A stretch of DNA of 64,000 bases from Combretum micranthum (GCA_024138025.1 JAMXBD010002827.1:95177-159176), one strand, 5' to 3'. Shown: positions 44,701 to 56,947, numbered from the stretch's first letter. Numbers and translations: made by a program. The notes: a model not told the origin generated them from the letters alone.

Positions 44701-47700
44701 ATTTTTGAACAAATTGAAGGAAAAGTTTATGTTTTTATGGAGGAGTTTGATACCAAGCATCTAATGGAACTAATTTGAGACTCTGATTTTGACTTTAGGA
44801 TGAGAAATCTTAAAGAGAAGTTGAAGCAGATTCATATGGTTTCTAGAGAGAGAGAATCAATGGAGGATCTGTTCTTCTTGTTTTTCAAAGAAATTTGGCT
44901 AATTTCTTGTTTAAAAGATCTCTAGAAACTCGAATATGAATTTGCTCTCTCTCCATTTTGTGTAAACGTTAGGTATCCTAGAGAGAGAGAGAAAGAGTGT
45001 GTCTGCCATGGAAGCTTTTTTGAGAGAGAGGAGCAGTGATCCCCTTCCAATTCAATTTCAATCCTCGTTGATATGTGTTCTGTAACCAAACATGCATAAT
45101 AATGCATTCAGATTTAAGAATCTTCATTTGGATTGATTAGAATCAATTTCTTAAGAAACCGTAGATTTTGTCAAAATCTTCATCTTCACATTCTTTTAGT
45201 TTTTGAGCAAATCTGTTGTTTATTTGCAAGTTTCTGTAATGATTTCATCAAATTTGAGCAAAAACCCACAAAATCAGATGCAAATTTGATCTTGTAAGTA
45301 TGCTTTTCCTTCTTTTTCCCTTTCTCGCTTCTTTTTTTTTTTTTTTCCCTATTTCGTTGGATTCTCTCTCTCACCTCTAATCTCTCTCTCTCTCTTCAGC
45401 AAGCTTATCCTTTTCTTTCCTTTTTTTTTTTTTGGCCATCAGTGCAGCAAGCTTCTTCTTCACGTTTTACTATTATAAAATAAAAAAAAAAAACATGTAA
45501 AGTAATTTAATTTTTTTTTTTTAATACTCGTTAAATTGCTTGCCACATGTTCTATTTAACAAAAGATTGAACAGGAGACGGAGTGTATCACGGGTCAGTT
45601 ATTTGTCAAAAAAAATAACTAAAGTCGCTTAATATGCCAAAACAAAAGTCAGTTTTTCATAATTAACCCAGAAAAGTATTATCTAGAAACCATTTTCCCT
45701 CAGGCAAAAAATAGAAAAAAAGAAAACATTTGCACCCCACACCCCCCCCCCCCCCCCCCCCCCTTTCCTTTTTTTTGTCTGTTTGTTTCTTAGGCTAAAA
45801 ATATCCTTTTAAGCAGAAAATGTTTTCCCTTTTATGAGAAAATCTTAAAATTTTTTAAATAAAATGACTTACATTTCTAAAAGTTTAAGTCATTTTCCGA
45901 ATTACTCTCATAATAAATGATACTTTATTACACATCATACTATTTTTTATGCATAAAATTAATTTGCAGCACTGAAAAAGCCTTTTCACATGCTGTTAAA
46001 AACACAACCAAACACATTAAGATATGTCATTTTTTGGAAAAATATATTTAATGGAAACACTTTCTATTAACAAGAAATTTTCCTCAAAACAAACCAAGCC
46101 TTAGAATAAAATGGTAATCAAGTACTTGTTATATCTAGTGTGTTAAAGAAACATTAATGCTCAATAATTATTACTACATCATTAAATGATGCAGTTAGTT
46201 AAATTTATTGAAGTACCATCAATTGAATATCCATTAGAAATAAAACAAACAATATTTAATATCCATATCTGATTATTAAATATTAATCTTTTTTTCTTTT
46301 TTAAACTTAGCCATTTTTAGCAGAATGAATGAAAATTTTTGGTTCCTTGAAGGTTTGATTCATATAAAATTTTAAAACAACAATATAAATCATGTCTTTT
46401 TAGGGTAAAACTATATGAATTAAACCTTTTAAGTCATCACAGCAATTATTATAAATATTGGTCATCAAAAGGGGGAAAAAGGTCTAAATAGATAATAAAT
46501 CATGAATTATCATATCATTCATGAAAAGATTATCATTTACTGCAAGAATAATTTTACTGACTATATGCACCAATATCATTTTCATATAACAATAAGCAAA
46601 TAGCATGACAAAGATCTGAGACACATAAAAGAGAGAGACAATCGAATAGATCAATTCAAGCACATGGTTTAACAACGAACAGGACTTGATAAATTAAAGG
46701 GTGCATTGGTATTCCTGTTACCAAATTAGGAAACACACAGAATCCAACAACAGCTCAAAGAAGATAAGATAAATATGATGGAAAATGTGCTGACATAGGA
46801 AACTAAATACAACCAGGCAAAGAATGTTCGGCATACCTATCATAACCTGCTTAATCAGGGTCTTTTCGATCAACTTCACGGTCTCGGAAGATTGCCACCC
46901 TGCTGTTTGTCCTGTCCTACCAATAGGTTCCTTTTCTACTCTATTTCTACCTGCAGCTGATCTATTCCCTCCTGTAGAATCCACAAAACTTTTGCTTACA
47001 TTTACATCAGTAACTCCAGAAGAAGAACGCCCTTGGCTTAGCTATTATTCCCAAGTGTTCATGCTGAATACAATCTTGTAACCTAGTCTCACTTTCAGCT
47101 TTTGCACCACCTCCGCTGCCAGACTCAGCAGAGTTGAAGATCCTTGCACGGGCCCTGTTGTACTCCTCTTTTCTTTCTTCCACACTTTTGGAACTATTGG
47201 CCTTTAAGGAATTCAAATTTGCACTGCAACACCATGAGAATGCTTTCTGTGGCCTCTGTTTAATGGAAACCTTCATAACTCTGCTTTCTTCAGATGGTAG
47301 ATACACAGGAATATCAGCCAAGCGAATTGGAGAGGCCGGCGTTCTGGTGTTTTCTGGACAATTATCCGAGAGCCAGAACCATCTGGTAAACTGTTATCAA
47401 GCAAAACCATCGACTGAAGAGAGTAATGCTGTGCTATACGATGTGCAGCCAATCTTAAATAAGATGTAGGCAACTGCTGAAACTCAAATTGCTGCCGAGA
47501 GGATCGCGGATGAACTTCTCAATGTCCTGCTCCATCCGTAGAACTGGGAGGATAAAAGTCAAGTAAATGCTTCCGTGAAAACAGATGGGGGCAAAAAAAA
47601 AACAAGCACACTACAAAGCCATAGATCCTAAATATAATAGAAAATATATATATATGAGCATCAGCTGTGGCATCTCCTCTTGCACAAGGTAAACTGGTAA

Positions 47701-50700
47701 AAGCATAGCCTCATGTGGATGAACCACACTCTTAGAATCAGCACACTTTGCCAGCACTTAGAACTACTTAAAGAAGTTTTTAGACACTAGCATTACATAT
47801 GCCTTCCCATTTCACATTTTCCACAAAAATCAGATAATTGCCTTTAATTCATTGTTTTGAAGGGAAGCTTGTGCTGACAAATTTTAGTTTATCAGGTCAC
47901 TCCTGGTAGTACTCTGCAAGTTGCCAAGTACAAAAGTAATGAAATTATCTCCATTTTATAACAAAGAACGACATTTTGGGAGCTCTTCTTTTGTGATAAT
48001 CAAATTTAGAGATCTTTGCCACTTTCATGAAGCATCTGTAAAAATAAAAATTATTAAGGAATAGTGGAATTTGGATAGCATGGTAGCTTTGAATAGCTCA
48101 CTTATTCCATCTTTTTGTGCATAACTAGAAACGTACATTAAATTATCTGTCCATCTTAGGTGGCTAGGCATATTCAACAAAATTATCTGAATTTTCCAGA
48201 TCAAAAAGAACAATATCTCAGCCACATAATTATAAAGGAAGCTGTATTATGAGAAATAAACTTGCATTTAAGGGAAAACACAGTGAAATCCATGCAAAGC
48301 TAGTGCTCAAAATGATAAAACTGCCTATGACAGAACGATCCATAAGCAAATACAATGGACAAGAGCGGTTAAATACATAATGCAAAACACAAGGATTGTA
48401 AGGACAAACAGCAGATACGAAGCAACCACTAATGTAGAGAATTCAGCTCTTTTTCCTGCAAATACTGACCTTTTTATTACATTCATAAGACATGATTATT
48501 CAGTATCAAGACTTACAACCAAACCAATCTTCACATTACCTTTATAAGTTCTTTCAAATGTCCTTAACATGTAAAGTACCAATCTTATGCCATCATGAAC
48601 TACCAGTTCATGCATAGTCAAATCAAACTACTCCTATATAAATCCATGTCTATTCAGCAAAAAAATGTAAAGCATAAAAATAAATTCAAAATGAATATAT
48701 TGGATGCATGCTGACATAACCTATATACCAGATGTGTGAGCAACTAGAGTTAGTACTGTGTTGCTTTACTTTTATTTTTCTGCTATTGTTGCTATGTTGT
48801 ACCCGTGTGTGTGTGTGTTTCTTTTTTGTGTGTGTTTTGTGTGCATGCCTGCGTGCGTGCGTGTGTGCCTGTATAGTTAAAAATATCTTGTAAATTCCTT
48901 AGGGAGCATATGATACTCCTGTGTACTTCCATATCTTTAATAAGAAAAAAATGAAAACAAGAACACAACTTTCGATTATGGAAATTCACAAGAGCATCAT
49001 TTTGCTCCCAAAGATTTTACAAGATGTTTTTATGGCTAAAGAAGCCAATGCCACTGACTGTGCATTGTTTATAGACTGCTCCTAATGAACTATGTCTATA
49101 GACCTCTAAAAATATCTAGAAGACACTAGAACAACAGAAAAACTAACAACCAATACAATAAGTGAAAAATACTAGCAAACAGCGCTAACAAACTATAGCA
49201 TAAATACAAAGGTAAAACAAGTCGTCTTGTATAAAGAGTCATATCACATAAAATCAACCAAATTATTATGTAAGCCATTATCTTACAACCATGATAACTT
49301 GTAGCAAAAGAATTCAACTAATCATTTCAAATTAAGCAGTTCTAATATAAAGAGTCATATCACATCAAATCAACCAAATTATTAGTAAGCCATTATCTTA
49401 CAACTATGAATAACTTGTAGCAAAAGAATTCAAATAATTATTTCAAATCAAACAGGTCTGAACTTGCATATGAAAATTCTACAATTATAAAATAACGTAC
49501 TCTATCCCTGTGTCCAGCTAGGACACAGCAATCCATGCTATACCAATGATTGAATGATTGGCCCACAATCACAATTATGAAACACTTACATTAACGCTAG
49601 AATTTACCAAGATTTTCAGGATTAAACACACTCACTCTGATTACAGATGAGAAAAGATTGCTACTCAAGCACAAACAACAGATAACTTAAAATTATCAAA
49701 CAACCTTTCCTTAGGAGTTCCATGCTCAATTTACGAATATGCAATTGGTACTCTGCCATAAAGAGCAAGTCGACCTAGTTTATGTTTACTAGCCGCAGAT
49801 GTTAACCATAATAAGCACTGCAGCTTATTATAATTAAATCTCAATAATTAGGATTCCGGGCATCTATCAATATCTTTGATAATATCCCCCATGATAGTTA
49901 CACCACACCTAAACAAATTATGCATCATAATCCTGCTAACTCCTGAGGTGGTAATGCGTATGAAAATTTAACAATCATCGTCACATTTATTTGTAGGAGT
50001 ATCTTTCCCTATCTCTAGGTGTTTGGTGAACAACAATATTCTCTAGTTAGCAGAGCATTTTAATCAATATAATACCTTAGCATAATAAGGGAACAAAATC
50101 ATTGCTTCTACAAATATCTAAAAGAAATTTCGTCATCATCATTGCTACTATGATCATCAACTCCCAATGCTCATGATATGAGGCGGGGTGGGGATTGATC
50201 CTTTCATCCTCGTCTCAGTTACTATGACCATATACGGCAACTAGCAATTCTCGGATAGCACAACCATCACCAATCGAAGAACAGATATCCACCCATAACC
50301 CAAGACTAATTTATTACTTCAACTAACAACTCTCCGTACCCGAAACGTTCTCCAAAACGGAAGAAAAGAAACAAAACAAAACCACCACACTTTGGTAAGG
50401 AACTTTAATCTAAAATTACTTTAACTAACGCCATCTTAAGGAACATACTTGTGTGCACTGGGTCTTTATGAACCCTGGCAAAACACTGAATTTCCCCATG
50501 GTCACGTCCCTTGAGGGAGAGCGCCACATAACTTCTTGCCAGACCAATACAACTCTATAGCATAGTAACAAAATTATATAATAATTGACATAACCCATAC
50601 TATGATATCACACTACAATGTAACTATCAATCTTCACTAAAAAAAATAAAATAAAAAGAGAACCCTAAAAATTCCTTAAGGCTTTAAAATTTGAACATTA

Positions 50701-50984
50701 AATTTAATTTGGAACTCACTGGAGAGCCGTTCACGAGGGTTGTGCAATGCGTCGCGAAGAAACTGATCGACCTGGTTGATGACGTCATCGGAGACTTTAG
50801 AAGCTGATGATGATGAAGAAGAAGAACAAGACGACGAAGGAGAAGCCGAAACCGAGCTGACATCGAGCTCACGGAGCTTGGTCTCCTTTTTAGAGTCCTT
50901 AAGCATCAATCGGGTAACGGACTCCTCGAGATCGGCGACCTCCCACGACTCGGGAGCTCCAAGATCCTCCACAGAGCCCGACAT
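41710..50984 (-). CDS. R3H-SUZ domain nucleic-acid-binding protein gene, exon 2 disrupted
   Basis: A four-exon gene read from 50984 down. Exon 1 (50984-50720) opens MSGSVEDLGAPESWEVADLE, has a serine-rich run, and ends QFLRDALHNPRERLS. Exon 2 (47543-46837) holds the R3H domain (LRMEQDIEKFIRDP, FEFQQLPTSYLRLAAHR with R-x3-H, LDNSLPDGSGSRIIVQKT), LADIPVYLP, and the SUZ-like SKSVEERKEEYNRARARIF. It ends VAIFRDREVDRKDPD. Exon 3 (43556-43187) starts YMQRFDPGFGFNGG and is rich in P, Q, S and G. Exon 4 (41760-41710) encodes SHEQQPEMSFGLARPR. All junctions have GT/AG and agree in phase (1, 2, 0). The product, about 460 residues, would bind single-stranded nucleic acid (family knowledge). Exon 2 has four frame changes (near 47498, 47335, 47025 and 46900) and a TAA near 46849. 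The other exons are clean. The ATG was chosen for the conserved APESWEVADLE start. Confidence 0.82.
42969..43078. repeat. 54-bp tandem duplication in intron 3 of the R3H gene
   Basis: tccaagtttcagtaagccat at 42969 recurs as tccaagttttagtaagccat at 43023, followed in both by ggac.cattaagggattcaca. Confidence 0.88.
43927..44156. mobile_element. MITE, GGGTCTGTTTG family, copy 1 (intron 2)
   Basis: The right end caaacaaacagaccc mirrors a left end near ggatttgtttgaatag. The interior has repeated tatctgtatctgta/tttatattt blocks and gataatttgttagaaaaagt-like text shared with copies at 51478 and 52308. It is flanked by ATA on both sides, possibly a target duplication. Confidence 0.72.
44541..44708 (+). 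CDS. Short unknown ORF inside the Harbinger-like element
   Basis: A 55-codon frame starts MADNLSSSIRKDIDLGSW and continues RAESHGSDSFGLERCGYSGS, ending VESRNF before TGA. Composition is coding-like. After the stop, another frame reads FEQIEGKVYVFMEEFDTKHL and then MRNLKEKLKQIHMVSRERES, as if a captured gene fragment had decayed. I do not recognise the source. Confidence 0.35.
   Translation: MADNLSSSIRKDIDLGSWRAESHGSDSFGLERCGYSGSSRDVLRGQVGLVESRNF
45742..45763. repeat. Poly-C run of 22
   Basis: An uninterrupted 22-base C run, preceded by caccccacac. Confidence 0.9.
47544..50719 (-). other. Intron 1 of the R3H gene
   Basis: A 3.2-kb intron with donor CCA|GTGAGT and acceptor CTCCCAG. It holds a GT/GC microsatellite at 48803-48868 and a 116-bp tandem duplication at 49230-49458. 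No other gene was recognised on either strand. Confidence 0.75.
49230..49458. repeat. 116-bp tandem duplication in intron 1
   Basis: tataaagagtcatatcacat at 49230 recurs at 49346. Both copies continue with aatcaaccaaattatta, gtaagccattatcttacaac, and cttgtagcaaaagaattcaa. Confidence 0.93.
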
Positions 50985-51420
50985 CGATATATAATATAAA
51001 TATATTATATTATACTTTGACGCGAAAAGAGGCAAAACTGGAGAAATCGAAAGGGAGGATTAGGGTTTTAGGGTTGAAAAGGAATCATAATGATAAAAGG
51101 ATTACTATCAAAGGAAGGAGTGTGGGTCGTGGAATTGGAACGAAACCCTGGGTGAATTTTGCGTCATGTGAACGGATATTTTTCTTCTCAATTAGGGTTT
51201 GGATTAGGTGAGAGGAAAGAGAGAGAGTGGGGAAAGATAGCGTTTTTTTCTTTTTCCTCGAGAGGAGAGAGGGGGAATGATACTGAACAGTGAATAGGGA
51301 TTAGGGAATTGGCGTTCGTGAAAGCAAAGTAACAACAAACTTGGCACGTGGGCATGGATTTATTTATATAAAGGGAAGATCGAATTATCTTCCAATCTTC
51401 TACTGTTTGATTATGCGTTT
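50985..51420 (-). promoter_or_regulatory. Promoter and 5' UTR of the R3H gene
   Basis: A TATA-like ttatataaa lies at 51362-51371 on the minus strand, about 380 bases from the ATG. Two telo-box-like AAACCCTAA motifs (minus strand) lie near 51060-51070 and 51188-51198. Plant 5' UTRs and promoters of translation-related and housekeeping genes often carry these (established knowledge). A G-box CACGTG is at 51345-51350. CT-rich DNA, as in many plant leaders, covers 51180-51260 on the minus strand. The start of transcription is inferred only. Confidence 0.5.
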
Positions 51421-51477
51421 TGCTTGAGGAAATTTATAACAACAGGATGAGGTTTTCTTTTTTATTTTTTCTATAAA

Positions 51478-51710
51478 AGTCTAATTTGTTGGCCAGGGAT
51501 ATATCATTTTCGATTGTACGTTTCTATCTGTATTTATATTTGTGTCTAAATTTTATATTAAAAAAATTTGATTTATAATTATATTTTATTTATATTTGAT
51601 ATTTTTATGAATTATCGTATATATTTTAGCTATATGTATTTGTTAACAGGTAATTTGTTAGAAAAAGTTAGAATATTGCCATCTACAAATTGCCAAACGT
51701 TAAACAGACT
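51478..51710. mobile_element. MITE, GGGTCTGTTTG family, copy 2
   Basis: The left end agtctaatttgttgg and right end aaacgttaaacagact are imperfect inverted repeats. The interior shares ctgtatttatattt and ggtaatttgttagaaaaagt with copy 1. It lies just upstream of the R3H promoter. Confidence 0.62.
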
Positions 51711-52307
51711 CATAAAATCATCTAATTTGATAATCTTTATAAATACCAACCGTTATAAATATATATGAGGAAACTACTAAGAGTAAAAAGGAGTATATTA
51801 TTTTGTATGATTAAGATTTCTAAGATTCGGAGTTTGTTGCAATTGATCTATAAACTTACTTAATCTAAATTTTTTTAGATCTAACTCTTGAGATGCTGTG
51901 TGATGATAATAATATTACAAGATCGCCATCGATTTGTACATTAAAGAAAACTCAGCAAAAGTAGATTTGTTGCTCAAATCCATTGAATCACATGTATTTT
52001 TTACATTTACCATTATATATAATCATTTTTACTTTTATGAAACACAATAAATTTATGATTATTTATCTTTTAAAAAATTTATATATAAGTTGCATTGTAA
52101 TTTTAAAATAGCTTAAAACCATTAAAAATTGGTTATCATGGCCAAGTTTAAATTAAATATCAACTTAAAACTCATCATTGGGTCATCCTGAATTTTTTAT
52201 ATTTATATCATACACTTTGATTTGTTTTCTTAGTGGCTTTCATTTACAATATTATTTTATTGATTTTATATTCCGTGTTTTGCAAGGCGAACCTCGAATT
52301 GAATTTA

Positions 52308-52528
52308 CGGTCTATTTGGATTGTATGTTCTTTACTTATCTGTATCTATATTAAAAAGATATGTATAAATATTATCTATTTGTATTTGAATTTTTTTATG
52401 TTTGATCTATTTTATCTTTTCATAAACGTCAATTTTTTTTATCTATATCTATTTTTTAATAAATAATTTATTAAAAAAATTAAAAAAAATGCCTGTATCT
52501 GTTTATAAAAGCTAAACAAACAGACCCT
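52308..52528. mobile_element. MITE, GGGTCTGTTTG family, copy 3
   Basis: Left end ggtctatttggattgtatgt, right end aaaagctaaacaaacagaccc, with interior tatctgtatctatatt and aataaataatttatt as in the other copies. TAC occurs next to both ends. Confidence 0.68.
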
Positions 52529-53239
52529 ACGATCCTGATGTGATGATGACACACATGTGGGGTAGAGGGTTAAACAACTTCTCCTAGGAGTTAAGGGTGT
52601 AAGAATCTTTTTGTTTTTTTGTTCTTTTTGTCGATTGTTTATATTGGACAGAGCTATAATGATACTTGCAATTTTTATTTTAACATACTTTTCATATATA
52701 TTTATGAATTTCATAAAGAGTGATTTGCAAATCATCAACGTAACACCTCATCCATATATATGTCTATATGTATGTGTCCAGTTACCAATCAAAGGACCTC
52801 AACGGCAAAACGTAGAAATAGGTCTCTAAGGCAGAGGATCATATTGAAGAAAATTTGCTTATAGATATCATTTTTAGTTGTAGAACAACAAATAATGGTA
52901 AGATATTTTATAAGCTTGATATCAAAGAAGTCATAGATGCATTGGCTTCAAAAGGGATTAAAATGATAGAGTCAATAGAAATATCTATCTGTCTATCTAT
53001 CATCTATCGATATATATTATATTGATGAACCAAAATTATTCCTATTTTATGAGTGCTAAACATATGTTCAATGGTCATTTTATTGATGAATATCGAGAAT
53101 TTAGCACTTGAATTAATGGAGTTAAGCTAAGGAGATATTTTTCAAAGAAAGCGAAGACGGGTCAAAAATGTAAAGTTTGGATCAAGAAGAACTCAACATG
53201 ACAAGAACAAGTCATGTCTTTCAACCATTACAAGAAAGA

Positions 53240-53950
53240 AGCAAAATTAAGGGCTAAATATCAAGCTTTTGGAAGACATTTATAAGACACGACCTGTCCC
53301 TAAACCTGTCGATTTGACTGTCCATTACTTATAACCCCCTATTTATTAAAGAAACGTCTATTGGACATTAAAGGGGTGTTACTTTGAAAAGCCAAAAAAT
53401 CCGTAACTCCCGTAACTTCCCATTTCCTCCATAATGAGCATTCGATTCCATTTATGTGTTACTTTGAAAAGCCAAAAGACCCGTAACTCTCGTAACTTCC
53501 AAATTCCTCCATAATGAGCATTCAATTCCATTTATGTGTTACTTTGAAAAGCAAAAGACCCGTAACTCCCGTAACTTTCAAATTCCTCCATAATGAGCTT
53601 TCAATTTCATTTATGTGAAATCCATTATAAATTGAAGATGGAGGAAGAATCAACAACAGCAAGGAAGAAAGAGAGAGAAGTGAGACACAAAAATATTCAG
53701 AAATATTAGGAAACAAAATGTTCTTGTTTGTTTTTCTTTTAGGGCACTAAGACCCTAATGTTCTAGCAATTTAGAGTAGATTAGGGTTTAGCTACAATCA
53801 AGCGTTGCCTACAATTGTGGGATTTTGGATTTGGAAATTTCTGTTTCTGAAAAGGAACCATTTTTAAGGTGTTTTCGATCTCTATTCTTTTATGTCTATG
53901 CTTGATTGTATATTGAGAGGTATGTTTTCATTGTCAATTATGAATACGTA
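53240..53950 (+). repeat. LTR-like remnant containing the triplication
   Basis: The block acacgacctgtccctaaacc, the aaacgtctattggacatt text, the 80-bp repeats, a tataaattgaa box and then a transcript-like stretch (ttagggcactaagaccctaa) resemble the promoter part of a plant LTR. A weakly similar arrangement (tatataag, then ttagggtcactaagaacccta) lies at 63330-63425. The ends are not defined, so the class is uncertain. Confidence 0.35.
53377..53616 (+). repeat. 80-bp tandem triplication
   Basis: Three units start with tgttactttgaaaagc at 53377, 53457 and 53537. Each contains ccgtaactcccgtaacttcc-like text and ctccataatgagcattc. The period is exactly 80 bases and the copies are nearly identical. 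Confidence 0.95.
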
Positions 53951-56300
53951 TGAATGGATTTGATGATTTGATGCATGAATTAAATTAATATTGGTGTTGA
54001 TTACTTGGGAATTTGATTATCTTTGTTTGTAATCTGTTTAGTTTATGCCTAATCAACATAGATTAGATAGAAAGGATTAAAGATACCTGAGAAGGATTCA
54101 ATGCCTTAATAAATTCATTGGCATTCATAAAATGAATAAAACACACAAATTAGATAAATAAAATTAATTATCACATATTACTTGAAACAAGCTTTCCAAT
54201 GCTTATTTATACATTAAAATCCGAGTTAAAAGGAATATTACAAGCTTAGTTGAAGATTACATGACAATAACTGACATTAAGAACCATTTAGATTAATAAG
54301 CTTCAAAATGACCATTTATAAGTCAAATTTGTCAAAAAGAGAAAACAAAACTAAAAAGAATAAAAACCGATTTTAAGATACTTAAGCACTTCTAGGAATC
54401 CAACTATATAATCACATATCTTATGGATAAATATTCTTATTCATCTAATAGGTGATTTCAATCAACATGTGAACTTTCCAGAAGATAAGGCTAAAATAAA
54501 TATAATAAGCTTATTTTAAGTTTATACAACTAAAACTAACATCTGAAAGCTATAAAAAGACTTTTCTTACATAAAATGTATTATTACAACTTCACTAAAA
54601 GAATATAACATTTATAAAGTTTAAGGTTCCTAACTAAGTACATAAAAATAGATTAGGAACAATGAAATTTGAATTAGAACATGAAATAACACAATCAAAA
54701 TCATTACATAAATAACAATACAATAATAAATATGTTATCTCATTTCTTAGGAGGAACAGATTAGTTATTGTCAAGGGCCAAAAAAAAGATCAATTATTGG
54801 ATTTTCCCGAAGACTAATACAGCTACTAAGTAACAACAAACAGGTGAATAACTTTGACATTATCACATTGTTTGTGCTTGTAGTATAATTGTACATGTAA
54901 TATAATATGATTAACACTGTTATGCATGTGAGATTAGGTGTATTGCATCATGCTTGGTGTATGTTTGGTTACCGAAATATCATATTGAAAGCAATAATTT
55001 ATGTGTATGATAATTAATGCGTAAAGCATGCTAATGTTTGTTTGTGAACTGTATGATCACTTAAGAACATAAGTTAATACTATTCAACTAAATAATGAAC
55101 TGATCACGCATCACATGGCAACATAACTTGCATTAGCATAATATTCATGTCACATATTAATATTTCAATTCTGTGATAATTCCGAGTTATTTTTAGTGAA
55201 TCTGCCTCTTCAAAAGGTTACGTAGTATTGTCAGCTTTGTAGGAACTATGTAGACACCAAAAGATGTTGCCTGAGTTGGTATTGGCTTTAAGATATTAAT
55301 ACTTAGTGGAATTATGAGGTTCTATGGCGAAGTCAAGATTTTGATACTTACATATATATATATATATATATATAGCAAATAAACTGAAGAGGTTCTCCTT
55401 CCATAGTTCTTAGTCTCACCTATGTGTGAATTACTTAAGTTGGTCCCCGAGAGAGGGCGAAAACCTCCATTGGTTTGGATGCTAGTCATCTAAATTGCAC
55501 ATGCCTCATATAGTTTGTTCTTGCATTGCATATGCTTGTTAATTAAACTTGTTTGTTAATGCATGATGTATGGTTTGATCAGGTTGTGTCACTAAGTTGT
55601 GGTTTCACTCACCTTTGCAACAGTTATTGTGCAGAAATAGTGCTTGCTGGGATTGGGCTAGGGATGTGTGCAAGTGCTCCTTCAACAAACATTTTGAAAA
55701 TAGAAAAGTTAGGTTAAATGTATGATGGACTTAGATTATGTAATCAAATCATGAAGTTATTCACATCTTTTTAAATAAGTAAAACCTAATTTTTATTATT
55801 TAGTAGGGGATACCGATTCTCTACGATCTTGATAGAATGTGGAAAATCGGATTCCTTAATAAATTTAAGTAAATATTATATATATGATTAAATTATGTGA
55901 AGTAAATAAATAAGATAGAGTCTTACAATATCTAGCTTGTGGGATAGTTCTCATATTACGGGTACATAAGTAGTATGATAACTTCGCGACAAGTATATCA
56001 AAATTCATTACAATTGACTACAAATATTTATTAAAGATCTTATTGAAATTTAGCTAAAAGGTTCGTTTCTATTTATAAAATCCATTTATCCACAATCAAG
56101 ATTATAAATGAATATTAGATTTTAACCAAGCGATTAGTTTATATATGTAGAATTCATTTATCTTTTTAAAAAGGCAATTAAGGATTATACGTTATTATAA
56201 TGGCCTATAATATTATGGTTATGTTATTGTATGGTTTATTTTCTTTTCTTTTCTTTTGTTTCTCCATGTTAACAATTTTTAGCTTTTAAACTCATCTATG
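53951..56300. other. Repeat-like intergenic DNA, no gene seen
   Basis: No coding region is supported. 55380-55700 resembles the 3' part of a plant LTR (ggtccccgagagagggcgaa, gttgtggtttcactcacctt). There is a TA microsatellite at about 55352-55373. Confidence 0.4.
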
Positions 56301-56307
56301 TAGCCAT

Positions 56308-56775
56308 AACTAGGACTATAAACAAGTCAAGTCGAGACGATATAGTCTTAAGCTCTAACTCGATTTGAATGAAAAGACCAGAGCTAGAGCTTAAGCTTAA
56401 ACTTGAACTAGAACAAGTTTTATTTTTTTTAGCTCAAACTTAACTTGAACTAATATCGATAAGTTTGAGCTCGACTTAATTAGACTCAATTATTCTTACA
56501 AAATTTAATTGCATTAAAAAAAAGTTGGAATTTGAGAATGGAATATGGTTTTCAGTTGACTTTGTCTTAAATATAAATAATGCGGACCATTAAATATGAA
56601 GAGAAAAGAAATGAAAATAGACTTAAAAATGGGAAAAACACAAAAATATAAATTTTTTTATAAAAATATAAGAAGTTTGAATAGGCTTGCGAGCTACTCA
56701 AACTAGATATGTAGTTAACTACTCGAGTAGCTTGAACTCGAGCTCGACTCGGTTACAGTCGAGTTACACCTAGTT
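56308..56775. mobile_element. hAT-like nonautonomous element with GAGCTCGA repeats
   Basis: The left end aactaggactataaacaagtc followed by aagtcgagacg is mirrored by the right end gttacacctagtt (reverse complement aactaggtgtaac) preceded by gactcggttacagtcga. Internal repeats of agctcgaactcgagctcgac/aagcttaaacttgaac type are inverted relative to each other. No target duplication is clear and no coding capacity is seen. Confidence 0.55.
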
Positions 56776-56947
56776 GAAGTTAAGTAGCTTCCAAGTTGTC
56801 TCAACTCAGTACTATTAATATAAATAGGGATAATGGCAAGTTAATTATCTGTACTCTCAATTTTTTGCAATTTAGTATCAATCTTCATATATTGATAAAT
56901 TAATGCATTTACTTTTATAACATGTGTAATCAAGTGTTTCCATTAAA

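Larger units (their letters stand above)
44273..46100. mobile_element. TIR element with TTA target duplication (PIF/Harbinger-like), in R3H intron 2
   Basis: The left end ggctctgtttgttttagga is matched by the right end tcctcaaaacaaaccaagcc, whose reverse complement is ggcttggtttgttttgagga. Both sides are flanked by TTA (44270-44272 and 46101-46103), the target preference of PIF/Harbinger elements (family knowledge). At 1.8 kb it is long for a MITE. It contains the short ORF at 44541, (CT)n stretches and a 22-base poly-C. No transposase motif was seen, so it is a nonautonomous or composite element. Confidence 0.68.

Noticed and set aside
48803..48868. GT/GC-rich stretch considered as a regulatory element
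   Set aside because: It is an interrupted dinucleotide microsatellite within an intron; no further support.
50776..50994. Plus-strand acidic frame (DDEEEEQDDE)
   Set aside because: It is antisense to the serine-rich run of R3H exon 1.
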